From a virus, in the IMG/VR virus record IMGVR_UViG_3300028840_003821, positions 1-24,595 of that record: 24,595 bases of DNA. One strand, given 5' to 3'. Below are positions 6,488-13,857 of the stretch, piece by piece; the first letter of the stretch is position 1, and every line of letters begins with the position of its first letter. Made by a program: the position numbers and the translations under genes. A model generated the notes under the pieces. It made no database searches. It was not told the origin of the DNA and saw only the letters and a program-made list of their open reading frames with translations.

Positions 6488-9400
6488 ATGGAAAAAAGAT
6501 TTGAATTTGGCCTTGAGGTATCCAAAGCTAGAATCGATGAAGAGGGTAGGATGATAGTTACTGGCTATGCTTCTGACACCATTAAGGATAAGCAGAGGGA
6601 TAAGTTCGATACTCATGCCATGAGACAAATGTTAGGTTTAGTTCGTGAAGGTGTGCCTCTTATGACTTCCCATAAAGATTCTTTCGGTTTCGGAGAATCT
6701 TTGGATGGTAAGTTGATACCGGTAGAGGGGGGAGGATTTGGATTAGAGGTTGATTTTTATCTTAAGCCTCAGTATCCCCAGTCTCAAGAGCTTTTCAATG
6801 AAGTCAGATCCGGTGAGTGCTCTAAGCAACTTTCCGTTGGAGGTAATTTAAATAAAGACAATCCTCATTCAGCGTATATGTTGAACGATGGTACAAGAGT
6901 TCTTCACGATTTTTCCCTTGATCATTTTTGCACTACCCGTCCTAATAAGGCGGCTAATCCCAGGACTCATTTCAAAGAGGCGGTATTTAAATCATTGGAA
7001 GAGAATGGTATGACCGAGGAGGTATGGAAGTCCCTTGTGGTTGATGATGATACAGCTAAGGCTTTGAGTGATGAAGGCGGCGATATTGAAAAGTTCTTTT
7101 TTATGATGCCGGGAACGGGTAGCAATCAGATGGATGGAAGTAGAGATGAGGATGATGAGCTTTCCGGGGAAAATCGAACTATCAAGGATCTCCCATCATT
7201 CAAGGCAATGAGTGACCATGGTTATAATGCCTATGTAGCACCTCTTTTTTGGGAGGGTGATCCTATTGTCAGTGCTCTTAAGGGAGCAAGGCGTAAAAAT
7301 AGAAATATTCTGGAGAAGATCGATACTTATCCCGTGGATGAAGTGGCTGAGTACATGAAGAAAGTAGGTATTAAGAATCCTCAGTCCGTTGCAGAGAAGG
7401 GCAAGGTTGGTCTTTATGCGGCCATGCTTGGCGCTGAAAATCTGGATGATAGGAATGTGGGCCTTGATCCTACCATGACTAAGCCGGTTAGGTACGTCAG
7501 AGTTTTTTCTTCTCAGATAAACAATGAGGATGAATCAGTCCTTGATGATAAGGGGCTTCTGAAAGGCGGTGGGTTTCTTTTCACCAAAGAGGGACGGAAA
7601 GTTCCTGGTGAAGAGGGATATTCTCAGTTCTGGAGGGTGCCTACCGTGATGGAGGCTAAAGTTCTAATCCCCGATGCCGTGGATAAGCTGGATGAGATTA
7701 TAACGGAGAAGGGGGATGATTTTGGGGTGGAGAAAACCGGGATAGATCTTGAGGAGATACAGGTGATGCCGTTTGGAGTAAGAAAATTTAAGTTGAGGAC
7801 ACTATCGACTGAGGATCATTCTCATGAATTGAGGCTTCATGTGGACCCTGATGGGGACATTATGGATGGTTATACATTCCAGGGGGCTTCAGATTTTGCT
7901 CATGGTCATAGGACGTATAGAGAGGATCATGTGCATAACATTATAGATCAAGGCGGTGTGAAAGTACTGAGTGTGGCTCAGGACCATATCCATGATTTTG
8001 TATTTCCAGAGGTTGGAAGGGGGGTAGTAATGGAAAAAAAGGTTAATCAAAGATCCGTTAAAGAAGGCGGTTATTTTACCGTAGGGCCTAAAGGTGGTGG
8101 GGCTGAGGTATTTGAGGAGACCCCTAAATCATCTGATTTTAGTCAGATTGGTAATCCGTCTTATGCCTTACTTATAGATAGGGGAGATGATCAAGCTATC
8201 CGTCAACTAGGAAAAGTGTCCAGGACTGAGGCTAATAAGGCCGGTTTAGGTGCTACTAAAGAAGGTGTCAATAAAGTAACCGTTGGCAGGAGTATAGGTA
8301 AGACCGGAAAACGCCTTATCTATAGGATGTTGACTGAGTTCTCTCCAGAAACTAAGGAAAAAGAGAAGGTGGTAACTTTTAGAGCTTATCCAATGGCTAC
8401 TACAAGACGGTGGAGTTTTACTGGCCGGGAAGGGGACGCCATTTTGGATCAATTTGGGGGTGAAGATTCTCAGAGAGCGTGGCAAGCCTATGCTAATGCC
8501 CATGGATGGTATGATTCGGCGGTTGATACTGGTAATGATCCTCCCAGAGTTAAGGGAGCATACTCATTACCCCATCATAAGCTGGAAAATGGGGAACTGA
8601 GGACATATCCGGGCGGTGTCATAGCGGCTACGGCGGCTATCAACGGTGCCCGTGGTGGTGTTACCCGTATTCCAGAGGGGGATAGAAGGGCAGTTTATAA
8701 CCATTTGGCTCGGCATTACGGTCAAATGGATATGACTCCTCCACCTTACCGTGGGGGAAAAGAGGGAAATAAGGAGCTTGATGAGGGCTACATAAAGGAA
8801 TTCATCGAGTTTCACAAGGATGAAAACGATTTGGATGTCAGTTGGATCTTGGATTATTTCCAAGAGGAATCCACCAAAGAAATTAACGAGGAGGTAAGTA
8901 AAATGGGTGGAGAGGAAAAGAAAACTAAGGATGCCGGGGTTGATCCCGCCACCACTGAAGAGGTGAAGGATGCCCCGGCCAGTGAGGAGACAGTTGTGGA
9001 AGAGCCTACTAAAGAGGCTCCGAAGGAAGATGTTTCCTATGATCGGGAAGCCGAGGGCCTTGGTCGTAAACTTTTGACTGCTTTGGGCCTTAGAAAGGGT
9101 GCTTCCCCTAAAGTGGAAAGGGCAAATGCTCTTTTGGAATCGGCTAAGGATGCCCTGGATAGCGTTGAAATAGAGGATTCTGATGCGGTACCTCTTATTT
9201 CCAGCGTGGTTGGGGTATTGACTGGGCTTAAAGCCAAGATTGAGGACGGGAAGATTGACCTGGAGAATCTTCCTGAAAAGGAAGCCAAGATTATACGGGC
9301 TTTTCTTGGGGATGATCTGAGTAAGGTTGCTCCTAAAGAGGAAACCGTGGAGGCTCCTGAGACTTCGGATGCTGAGGATAAAAATGACCTTAGCAACATG

Positions 9401-9826
9401 ACTATTGATGATGTTGCTACCAAGGTCGGGGAAACCCTCTTGCCTCAGATCAAAGAACTTTTGAATGCTCCCAAAGAGGATGATACTGGCGATGCTCCCC
9501 AGGATGAGGGTGATGCTCCCAAAGAGGGTGATGAAGATGCCTCTGATCAACCTCCTGATGGTGATGCTCAGAAGGATGAAAAAGAACCGGAGAGTAAGGA
9601 TACAGAAGAGACTGAGAAATCAGATGATTCTGAGGTGGAAAAATCTGATGATAAATTATCTCAGATTCTTGATCTCATGAATGGCTTGCATTCCAGGGTT
9701 GAAAAGATAGAAACGGTGTCTGGAGTGAGTAAGTCTCTCGATGGACAGGAAGTTCCTACCGCTAAGAAGGGAACTTTTACGGGTGCGTTATTTAATCCTC
9801 ATGCTCGTAAGAAAATGGGGAATTAA
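6488..9826 (+). CDS. Prohead protease - scaffold fusion, unusually long
   Basis: The product guides capsid assembly and then digests the scaffold and capsid tails. Residues about 1-170 resemble an HK97-type (S78) prohead protease: VTGYAS and D-rich start, SHKDSFGFGES with H62, KQLSVGG with S116, and LHDFSLDHF with D141 in the place where a glutamate is usual. Residues 444-506 are histidine-rich (HSH, HGH, HVH, HIH). Residues 689-744 contain LPHHKLENG, GARGGV and AVYNHLARHY, a segment seen in some phage protease fusions. From about 806 on it is acidic and coiled-coil-like, ending with a scaffold signature LHSRVEKIETVSGVSKSLDG. The ATG at 6488 has TGGAGGA just upstream; an open frame to a TTG at 6425 runs through the terminator and is not used. 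At 1112 residues it is several times longer than usual proteases. Confidence 0.85.
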   Translation: MEKRFEFGLEVSKARIDEEGRMIVTGYASDTIKDKQRDKFDTHAMRQMLGLVREGVPLMTSHKDSFGFGESLDGKLIPVEGGGFGLEVDFYLKPQYPQSQELFNEVRSGECSKQLSVGGNLNKDNPHSAYMLNDGTRVLHDFSLDHFCTTRPNKAANPRTHFKEAVFKSLEENGMTEEVWKSLVVDDDTAKALSDEGGDIEKFFFMMPGTGSNQMDGSRDEDDELSGENRTIKDLPSFKAMSDHGYNAYVAPLFWEGDPIVSALKGARRKNRNILEKIDTYPVDEVAEYMKKVGIKNPQSVAEKGKVGLYAAMLGAENLDDRNVGLDPTMTKPVRYVRVFSSQINNEDESVLDDKGLLKGGGFLFTKEGRKVPGEEGYSQFWRVPTVMEAKVLIPDAVDKLDEIITEKGDDFGVEKTGIDLEEIQVMPFGVRKFKLRTLSTEDHSHELRLHVDPDGDIMDGYTFQGASDFAHGHRTYREDHVHNIIDQGGVKVLSVAQDHIHDFVFPEVGRGVVMEKKVNQRSVKEGGYFTVGPKGGGAEVFEETPKSSDFSQIGNPSYALLIDRGDDQAIRQLGKVSRTEANKAGLGATKEGVNKVTVGRSIGKTGKRLIYRMLTEFSPETKEKEKVVTFRAYPMATTRRWSFTGREGDAILDQFGGEDSQRAWQAYANAHGWYDSAVDTGNDPPRVKGAYSLPHHKLENGELRTYPGGVIAATAAINGARGGVTRIPEGDRRAVYNHLARHYGQMDMTPPPYRGGKEGNKELDEGYIKEFIEFHKDENDLDVSWILDYFQEESTKEINEEVSKMGGEEKKTKDAGVDPATTEEVKDAPASEETVVEEPTKEAPKEDVSYDREAEGLGRKLLTALGLRKGASPKVERANALLESAKDALDSVEIEDSDAVPLISSVVGVLTGLKAKIEDGKIDLENLPEKEAKIIRAFLGDDLSKVAPKEETVEAPETSDAEDKNDLSNMTIDDVATKVGETLLPQIKELLNAPKEDDTGDAPQDEGDAPKEGDEDASDQPPDGDAQKDEKEPESKDTEETEKSDDSEVEKSDDKLSQILDLMNGLHSRVEKIETVSGVSKSLDGQEVPTAKKGTFTGALFNPHARKKMGN
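8888..8895 (+). promoter_or_regulatory. Internal ribosome binding site for a scaffold-only product
   Basis: GAGGAGGT lies seven bases before an in-frame ATG at 8903 inside the protease-scaffold gene. This strength and spacing match those of the capsid and tube genes in the same window. Confidence 0.7.
8903..9826 (+). CDS. Internal in-frame start giving scaffold protein alone
   Basis: This 307-residue product would begin MGGEEKKTKDAGVDPATTEE in the same frame as the protease gene. Known phages (for example lambda C/Nu3) make the scaffold from an internal start in the protease gene so that many scaffolds are produced per protease. Here the start falls exactly at the change from the folded domain to the acidic, repeat-containing region, and has its own strong ribosome site. 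The C-terminus carries a short coiled-coil (about LSQILDLMNGLHSRVEKIE) and a basic end (NPHARKK), where scaffolds usually bind the capsid protein. The start is inferred, not demonstrated. Confidence 0.65.
   Translation: MGGEEKKTKDAGVDPATTEEVKDAPASEETVVEEPTKEAPKEDVSYDREAEGLGRKLLTALGLRKGASPKVERANALLESAKDALDSVEIEDSDAVPLISSVVGVLTGLKAKIEDGKIDLENLPEKEAKIIRAFLGDDLSKVAPKEETVEAPETSDAEDKNDLSNMTIDDVATKVGETLLPQIKELLNAPKEDDTGDAPQDEGDAPKEGDEDASDQPPDGDAQKDEKEPESKDTEETEKSDDSEVEKSDDKLSQILDLMNGLHSRVEKIETVSGVSKSLDGQEVPTAKKGTFTGALFNPHARKKMGN
9464..9534 (+). repeat. Short imperfect repeats in the scaffold coding region
   Basis: Units around AATGCTCCCAAAGAGG, GATGCTCCCCAGGATG and GATGCTCCCAAAGAGG encode three DAP/NAP-x-E/D motifs in the acidic linker. 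They look like a small expansion by replication slippage. Confidence 0.6.
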
Positions 9827-9847
9827 TCAAATTTTAGGAGGTTTAAA

Positions 9848-11161
9848 ATGGGCAGTGTAAATGAAGAACTTATTGAAAAAACATTAGAATCTTCGGATTT
9901 TTTTGCTGGGGGTCAGATTAATTCTACCCAGCAAAGTGAATTCGTGAGATTGGTTAAAGACTTTTCGGTGATGATCGGGATGGTTCGGTTTGTGGATATG
10001 CCCACAAAGACTTATCAGATCGATAAAATTCATCTTGGAGAGCCTATTACTAGGGGTATTGATGAGAATACTGATGCTCTGACTAATCTGGCTCAGCCTA
10101 AGATGAATCAGATCACGTTGACTACCTCTAAGATCAAAACGGCTTATGCTATTACTACGGAGGCTCTTCAGGTGGCTCTTACTCAGGCCGATCTTGAGGA
10201 TACAGTCATGGAAATGGTAACTAAGAGGTACTCTACGGATGTGGAGATCTTGGCCATTTCCGGTGATGATTCGGTTACGGGTACTACTCCGTATGATTCT
10301 TTGGTTAAGGTATTGGATGGTTGGAGAATCCTTACCAATGATGCTCAGATCGTAAATGCTGGTGGTGCTGAGATTGCCAAGTCTCTTTGGACGGAAGCCT
10401 TGAGGAAAATGCCTCAGCAATATCTCCAGGATCCAGATCTCAGGTGGTTGATGAGCAGAATCCTTAATATCGATTGGTTGGATACCATTGCGGATCGTGA
10501 GACCGCTCTTGGTGATGCGGCTTTTCGTGGTGATGCTCCTCCGATTCTTGGTGTACCGGCGTCAATCATACCTCTTATTCCGTCTGATTTGTCGGTGAGT
10601 GTGGCTGATGCTACTTCGGCTACGGTTGTGGGTACTCAGTACGGTCCTTTTGAGATTCGTACCGGCACTAATGATCTCATCAATATCGACGTAGATAATG
10701 GTGGTGCTCATGAGATGACCTTACCCCAGGGCGTGTGGGAGGCTATTAGGATAGCGGCCTTTATCAATGCTGATTCTACCTTTGCGGCGGCTGGATTGGT
10801 GGCTTCGGATGATGACGGTAAGCTCAAGTTGGTGTCCGCGTCTAGCACGGGTACGGCGTCTGAGATCGATATTCAGGCTACTTCTACTCCGGCACAGGCG
10901 GCTTATACTACTTTGGGTTTAACCGTTGCAGTTACTACGGGTGCGGCGGCTGGTGCTGGTACTGAGGATCTTGGTACCTTTGTTTGGCTGGCTAATCCGA
11001 TGAATTTCATCTTTGGGATGCTTGACCAGACTCGTATCTTCTCTGAATTCAATAAGGATTACGATAGGGTAGAGGTGGTCATGTATAACGAGGTTGCGGT
11101 TCAAGTGGAGAATCTTGAATCCATCGTGCGGATCGATAACATTAAGCGTAAATCGCTTTAA
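9848..11161 (+). CDS. Major capsid protein (HK97-like fold expected) with an inserted beta-rich domain
   Basis: This is the building block of the head. Support comes from its position after protease/scaffold, the strong AGGAGGT ribosome site, and motifs of the phage capsid family: ITLTTSKIKTAYAITTEAL (E-loop/spine region), DLEDTVMEMVTKRYSTDVE, DLRWLMSRILNIDWLDTIADRETALGD, then ILGVPASIIPLIP and near the C-terminus VEVVMYNEVAVQVENLESIV. Between PLIP (about 245) and TFVWLANPMN (about 377) lies an extra segment of about 130 residues. It reads FEIRTGTNDLINIDVDNGGAHEMTL with a later FINADSTF and a GKLKLVSASSTGTASEIDI stretch, like the IN-type motif of flagellar hook proteins. It is probably an outward-facing decoration domain. 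The N-terminus looks short, and no long scaffold-like delta region is evident. Confidence 0.9.
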   Translation: MGSVNEELIEKTLESSDFFAGGQINSTQQSEFVRLVKDFSVMIGMVRFVDMPTKTYQIDKIHLGEPITRGIDENTDALTNLAQPKMNQITLTTSKIKTAYAITTEALQVALTQADLEDTVMEMVTKRYSTDVEILAISGDDSVTGTTPYDSLVKVLDGWRILTNDAQIVNAGGAEIAKSLWTEALRKMPQQYLQDPDLRWLMSRILNIDWLDTIADRETALGDAAFRGDAPPILGVPASIIPLIPSDLSVSVADATSATVVGTQYGPFEIRTGTNDLINIDVDNGGAHEMTLPQGVWEAIRIAAFINADSTFAAAGLVASDDDGKLKLVSASSTGTASEIDIQATSTPAQAAYTTLGLTVAVTTGAAAGAGTEDLGTFVWLANPMNFIFGMLDQTRIFSEFNKDYDRVEVVMYNEVAVQVENLESIVRIDNIKRKSL

Positions 11162-11179
11162 TTGAGATGGAGGTATTTC

Positions 11180-11632
11180 ATGGCTAAATTCACGGTAAAA
11201 CGGGAAAATACAAAGTTTGTTGAGTGCCCTTCTGGGTCTAAATATTACTTTGTTGCAGAAAATCCCATCGAGGTTAAGAGTGAGGATGTGGAATACTTCC
11301 GGTCACGTAACAAGGATTTTATAGAGACTGGAGATGAGAATTCTTCTACTTTAGATAGGAAGGGGTCTTTGGCCCCTTCCGATTCTAAGGTTTTGGACTC
11401 TGATTCGATGCACTTGAGTGCATCTGCTCCGAAAAAGGCCAAAAAGGTGAAAAAAGGCTATGATCTTGACAATCTTGAGGTTGATGAGATTATTGAGAAT
11501 GATATGTTCAAGAAGCAGTCAGAGGGTCCATGGACGTGTCCGGTGTGTGGTAAGACGGGACTCCAGACTAAGGGCGGTGTCAGGTCTCATGTAGGGTCAG
11601 GAGCTTGTATTAGGGCGGCTAAGGGAGAGTAA
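11180..11632 (+). CDS. Small structural-type protein with a C-terminal C2HC zinc finger
   Basis: 150 residues. The N-terminal 50 (MAKFTVKRENTKFVECPSGS onward) look like the small beta domain often encoded right after capsid genes. A low-complexity linker (about 52-95) is serine- and lysine-rich and contains the residues MHLSA encoded by palindrome copy 2. The C-terminus carries C120-x2-C123, H137 and C143, a C2HC-type finger. The ATG at 11180 is chosen because GATGGAGGT lies just before it; an in-frame TTG at 11162 has no ribosome site. The stop overlaps the next ATG by one base. The role could be head decoration or nucleic-acid contact during packaging. No firm family. Confidence 0.75.
   Translation: MAKFTVKRENTKFVECPSGSKYYFVAENPIEVKSEDVEYFRSRNKDFIETGDENSSTLDRKGSLAPSDSKVLDSDSMHLSASAPKKAKKVKKGYDLDNLEVDEIIENDMFKKQSEGPWTCPVCGKTGLQTKGGVRSHVGSGACIRAAKGE
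11408..11423. repeat. 16-bp perfect palindrome, copy 2 (ATGCACTTGAGTGCAT)
   Basis: Identical to the copies at 75 and 22112, but inside a coding region, where it encodes MHLSA in the unstructured linker of the zinc-finger protein. The flanks differ from the other copies, so the repeated unit is just the 16 bases. Confidence 0.9.
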
Positions 11633-12612
11633 TGGATTTTAAGTACATTACTCTGACTCGGCTTCGGGATGTGCTTAAAATTTCTGCAACTAACTTGCCC
11701 GATGCCGAGGCTTTGGCTTTGATTGAAGAGATCTCAGAATCTTTGAATAGCTTGACCGGTCAGTTTTTTCAACCAAAAATTGAGTTTCATCCGGCTTCTG
11801 GGAAAGGGGATAGGCTTGTCCATAGGTCAGACTTAAACCCAATTATCAATCTTATATCGATAAGTGTTGATTATGATAAGACATTTGTTAAACCATCAGT
11901 ATGGGAGACAATGTTCGGTATCCGGGGAAGAACTCATGTATACGATATTTCTAGGGTTGAAGTAACCCCCGATTCTGGATATCGTTTAGTTTCCTTGATT
12001 TCTGGGGAATTTCCGGCTGGATCTGGGAATGTGACTTTGAATGGAGTATTTGGATGGCTCCAGAATCGGAAGTTATTTCAAACTGAGTTAGCCGCTGAGT
12101 TAGCGGTGGATGCTACGACAATTACGGTTAATGAGGTTTCCAATTCTACTGGGTGGGTTGAAGTTGGGGATTTTGTAACTATTACGGTTACTGATGCTAC
12201 GGCTTCTAATCCTGCCAGGGTTTATAATGACATTATTAAGGCTATAGATACCTCTGGGCCTAATCCGGTGTTGACCGTTGATAAGGTACAGGACATGGCG
12301 GGGGTATTTCCAATTGCTTCTGGAACTACCGTGAATGTTTATGGGAGGTTTCCCAGAGCGTTGGTTGAAGTCATGGATGCCTTGATTTTGAGAGCGTGGG
12401 AAGAAAGTCCACTGAATCCGAGTGGGTCAGGTGGTAGTGGTAGTATAACGGATAGGTTGATTTCAGAGAAGGTTGACAATTATAGTTACCAGTTGGAATC
12501 AAAGTCAGTTCAATCAAGTAGGTATGGAGGTCTTGGTGCTATTACTGGCTCAGTTCGGTTAGATCAGACGATCAGGCAGTACTCACGTCCTCCTATGGTG
12601 GGGTTTGTATAA
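11632..12612 (+). CDS. Head-tail connector/adaptor-like protein with an inserted beta domain
   Basis: The N-terminal part (ITLTRLRDVLKI, then DAEALALIEEISESLNSLTG) has the helical layout of gp6-like head-tail adaptors that bind under the portal. Strands such as NPIINLISISVD and FPAGSGNVTLNGVFGW follow, and the helical arm returns at PRALVEVMDALILRAWEE. Residues about 154-240 are an extra module with the pattern DATTITVNEVSNSTGWVEVG, a beta fold also suggested in the sheath of this window. The gene starts on an ATG overlapping the previous stop, with AAGGGAGAG upstream. Assignment is by pattern and position after the capsid gene; fold not proven. Confidence 0.7.
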   Translation: MDFKYITLTRLRDVLKISATNLPDAEALALIEEISESLNSLTGQFFQPKIEFHPASGKGDRLVHRSDLNPIINLISISVDYDKTFVKPSVWETMFGIRGRTHVYDISRVEVTPDSGYRLVSLISGEFPAGSGNVTLNGVFGWLQNRKLFQTELAAELAVDATTITVNEVSNSTGWVEVGDFVTITVTDATASNPARVYNDIIKAIDTSGPNPVLTVDKVQDMAGVFPIASGTTVNVYGRFPRALVEVMDALILRAWEESPLNPSGSGGSGSITDRLISEKVDNYSYQLESKSVQSSRYGGLGAITGSVRLDQTIRQYSRPPMVGFV

Positions 12613-13064
12613 TGGGTCGTGGTTGGCCAATGAGGTGGAATCCTAAGCCGGTCAAGATTCGGAGATTGAATCGGACTGCTTCCGTGGGAAATAGCCTATT
12701 GGATGATGATTTTGGGGACGTGTTCGGGGGCGTGGATATACCGTTGGATGGTACAATAGAACTTCAGGCCCAGGTAGCGTATAAAAAGAGGGATGAGCGT
12801 GATTTCGGTCTTGGGGGAGATGCTCTACGGGCTGATGGGCATTTGGCGTTCACTACTGACTACCTTCAAGATGCTGGATATAATCCATTTGGAAGTACCA
12901 TATTGGATAAGGGTGATAGGATAGTGGAGATAGACGGGGTAACCGTGGATTATAGGATCATAGAGTTCAGGCCGGGGGGCCATTTAAAAACGGCTGGTAA
13001 TACTCCCATCCTATTTTTGGCTTACTTTCAGTCTCCTATGGATGAGAATCCGAAGGTTACGTAA
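12612..13064 (+). CDS. Probable head-completion (stopper-like) protein
   Basis: 150 residues. After a basic start (MGRGWPMRWNPKPVKIRRLN) the protein is mostly beta. The later KGDRIVEIDGVTVDYRII followed by LFLAYFQSP fits the small beta-barrel stopper/head-closure proteins encoded after the adaptor. The ATG overlaps the adaptor stop by one base and there is no strong ribosome site, so expression is coupled. No specific family was recognised; the position between the adaptor and the fibre-like cluster is the main argument. Confidence 0.55.
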   Translation: MGRGWPMRWNPKPVKIRRLNRTASVGNSLLDDDFGDVFGGVDIPLDGTIELQAQVAYKKRDERDFGLGGDALRADGHLAFTTDYLQDAGYNPFGSTILDKGDRIVEIDGVTVDYRIIEFRPGGHLKTAGNTPILFLAYFQSPMDENPKVT

Positions 13065-13074
13065 GGGGTGAGTG

Positions 13075-13413
13075 ATGGCTAATCTTAGTAAAGAGTGCGT
13101 TATTCCGGCGGGAAGTCAATTTACCGGAACTAGTGAAACCAACGGTTTGTTTATATTTCAAAGTGTTTCCGGGATTGATATCTATAGAATATCCTTTATT
13201 TTAGGGTCAGAATCAAAAGACTTAACCGTTGAGATTGTCGATAAATATGACAGAGATCGAGGTAAGCCGTATGAAAATTTGGCTTTCGCTAATACTCGTG
13301 TCGATCTGGTCGGGTTGATTTCGTTGGGTCCAGGAGAAAGGCTTAAAGTAACTTCTGCTAGTGCAACGAGTGAGATGAAGGCTTTTATTCTTTACAAGGA
13401 TTTAAAGGGTTAA
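13075..13413 (+). CDS. Hypothetical virion protein, beta-rich
   Basis: 112 residues from the ATG at 13075, preceded by AAGGGGTG; an in-frame GTG three bases earlier sits too close to that site. The sequence alternates short hydrophobic and polar stretches (NGLFIFQSV, IYRISFILG, SKDLTVEIVD, KAFILYKDL), typical of a small jelly-roll or Ig-like virion protein. Cysteine is almost absent and no membrane segment is seen. It leads the adhesin-like cluster and may be a decoration or fibre-anchoring protein. Function not recognised. Confidence 0.6.
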   Translation: MANLSKECVIPAGSQFTGTSETNGLFIFQSVSGIDIYRISFILGSESKDLTVEIVDKYDRDRGKPYENLAFANTRVDLVGLISLGPGERLKVTSASATSEMKAFILYKDLKG

Positions 13414-13417
13414 TAGC

Positions 13418-13837
13418 ATGACTGTAGGATATTACAATTTCATTGAAATTATTGATGGTATTCCAGTTCTTGCTAATGCTGGAGAAGAAGCCATTGAAAC
13501 TAGCAGTTCTTATTTGCTGGATACTACATTCAATTCGGATTCAGGTTGGACGGATTTGGATCTTAGCGGAATTGCTCCTCCTAGAGCTAAGGGTGTTAAG
13601 TTGTATGTTACCGTTAATGAATCAGGGTCCGTAGGAGATGTAAATAGTAAATTTCGCTTAAGAAAAGATAGTACCAAGACCGCTGAATCTGAAATTCGTA
13701 CTATTTATCCACAAGCTACGGGGAGAACTATGGTCGGGACTTTTGAAATTGAATTGGATAGTGATAAACATATTGAGTATCGTGCCCAGCCTCATACGGT
13801 CCTTACGGTTAATATATCCTTGGATGGATGGGCTTGA
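13418..13837 (+). CDS. Adhesin/decoration-like protein built from two shared modules
   Basis: 139 residues. The N-terminus carries VGYYNFIEIIDGIPV, identical to the start of the next gene. From about residue 30 on, the protein matches the C-terminal module of the gene at 16314: SDSGWTDLDLSG against SDSGWITLDLSG, GVKLYVTVNESG against GVKLEVRVQESG, RKDS in both, and IEYRAQPHTVLTV against IEYRAEPDTSLSV. It thus looks like a docking peptide joined to a beta sandwich. The start ATG lies five bases after the previous stop, with only a weak ribosome site. Probably a minor head or neck decoration; the function is inferred from architecture. Confidence 0.65.
   Translation: MTVGYYNFIEIIDGIPVLANAGEEAIETSSSYLLDTTFNSDSGWTDLDLSGIAPPRAKGVKLYVTVNESGSVGDVNSKFRLRKDSTKTAESEIRTIYPQATGRTMVGTFEIELDSDKHIEYRAQPHTVLTVNISLDGWA
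13424..13468 (+). repeat. 45-bp repeat encoding the shared docking peptide, copy A
   Basis: Encodes VGYYNFIEIIDGIPV. It pairs with 13867-13911; the two differ at six positions, all silent. Confidence 0.85.
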
Positions 13838-13857
13838 TTGTTTAAGGGAGTGATTAT

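Noticed and set aside
7012-7030. GAGGAGGT directly next to an in-frame ATG near 7024
   Set aside because: There is no spacer between the ribosome-site-like sequence and the ATG, so initiation is unlikely.
8030-8070. Another internal in-frame start in the protease gene (ATG behind GGAAGGGGGGT)
   Set aside because: The purine-rich stretch is less specific than GAGGAGGT and the ATG does not fall at a clear domain border; possible but not supported enough to list.
8567-9550. A 327-codon open frame on the minus strand
   Set aside because: It lies wholly antisense to the well-supported protease-scaffold gene and its translation looks like a frame shadow (no ribosome site, no domain).
9884-10420. 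A 178-codon open frame on the minus strand
   Set aside because: Antisense to the major capsid gene, with no start signal or recognisable content.
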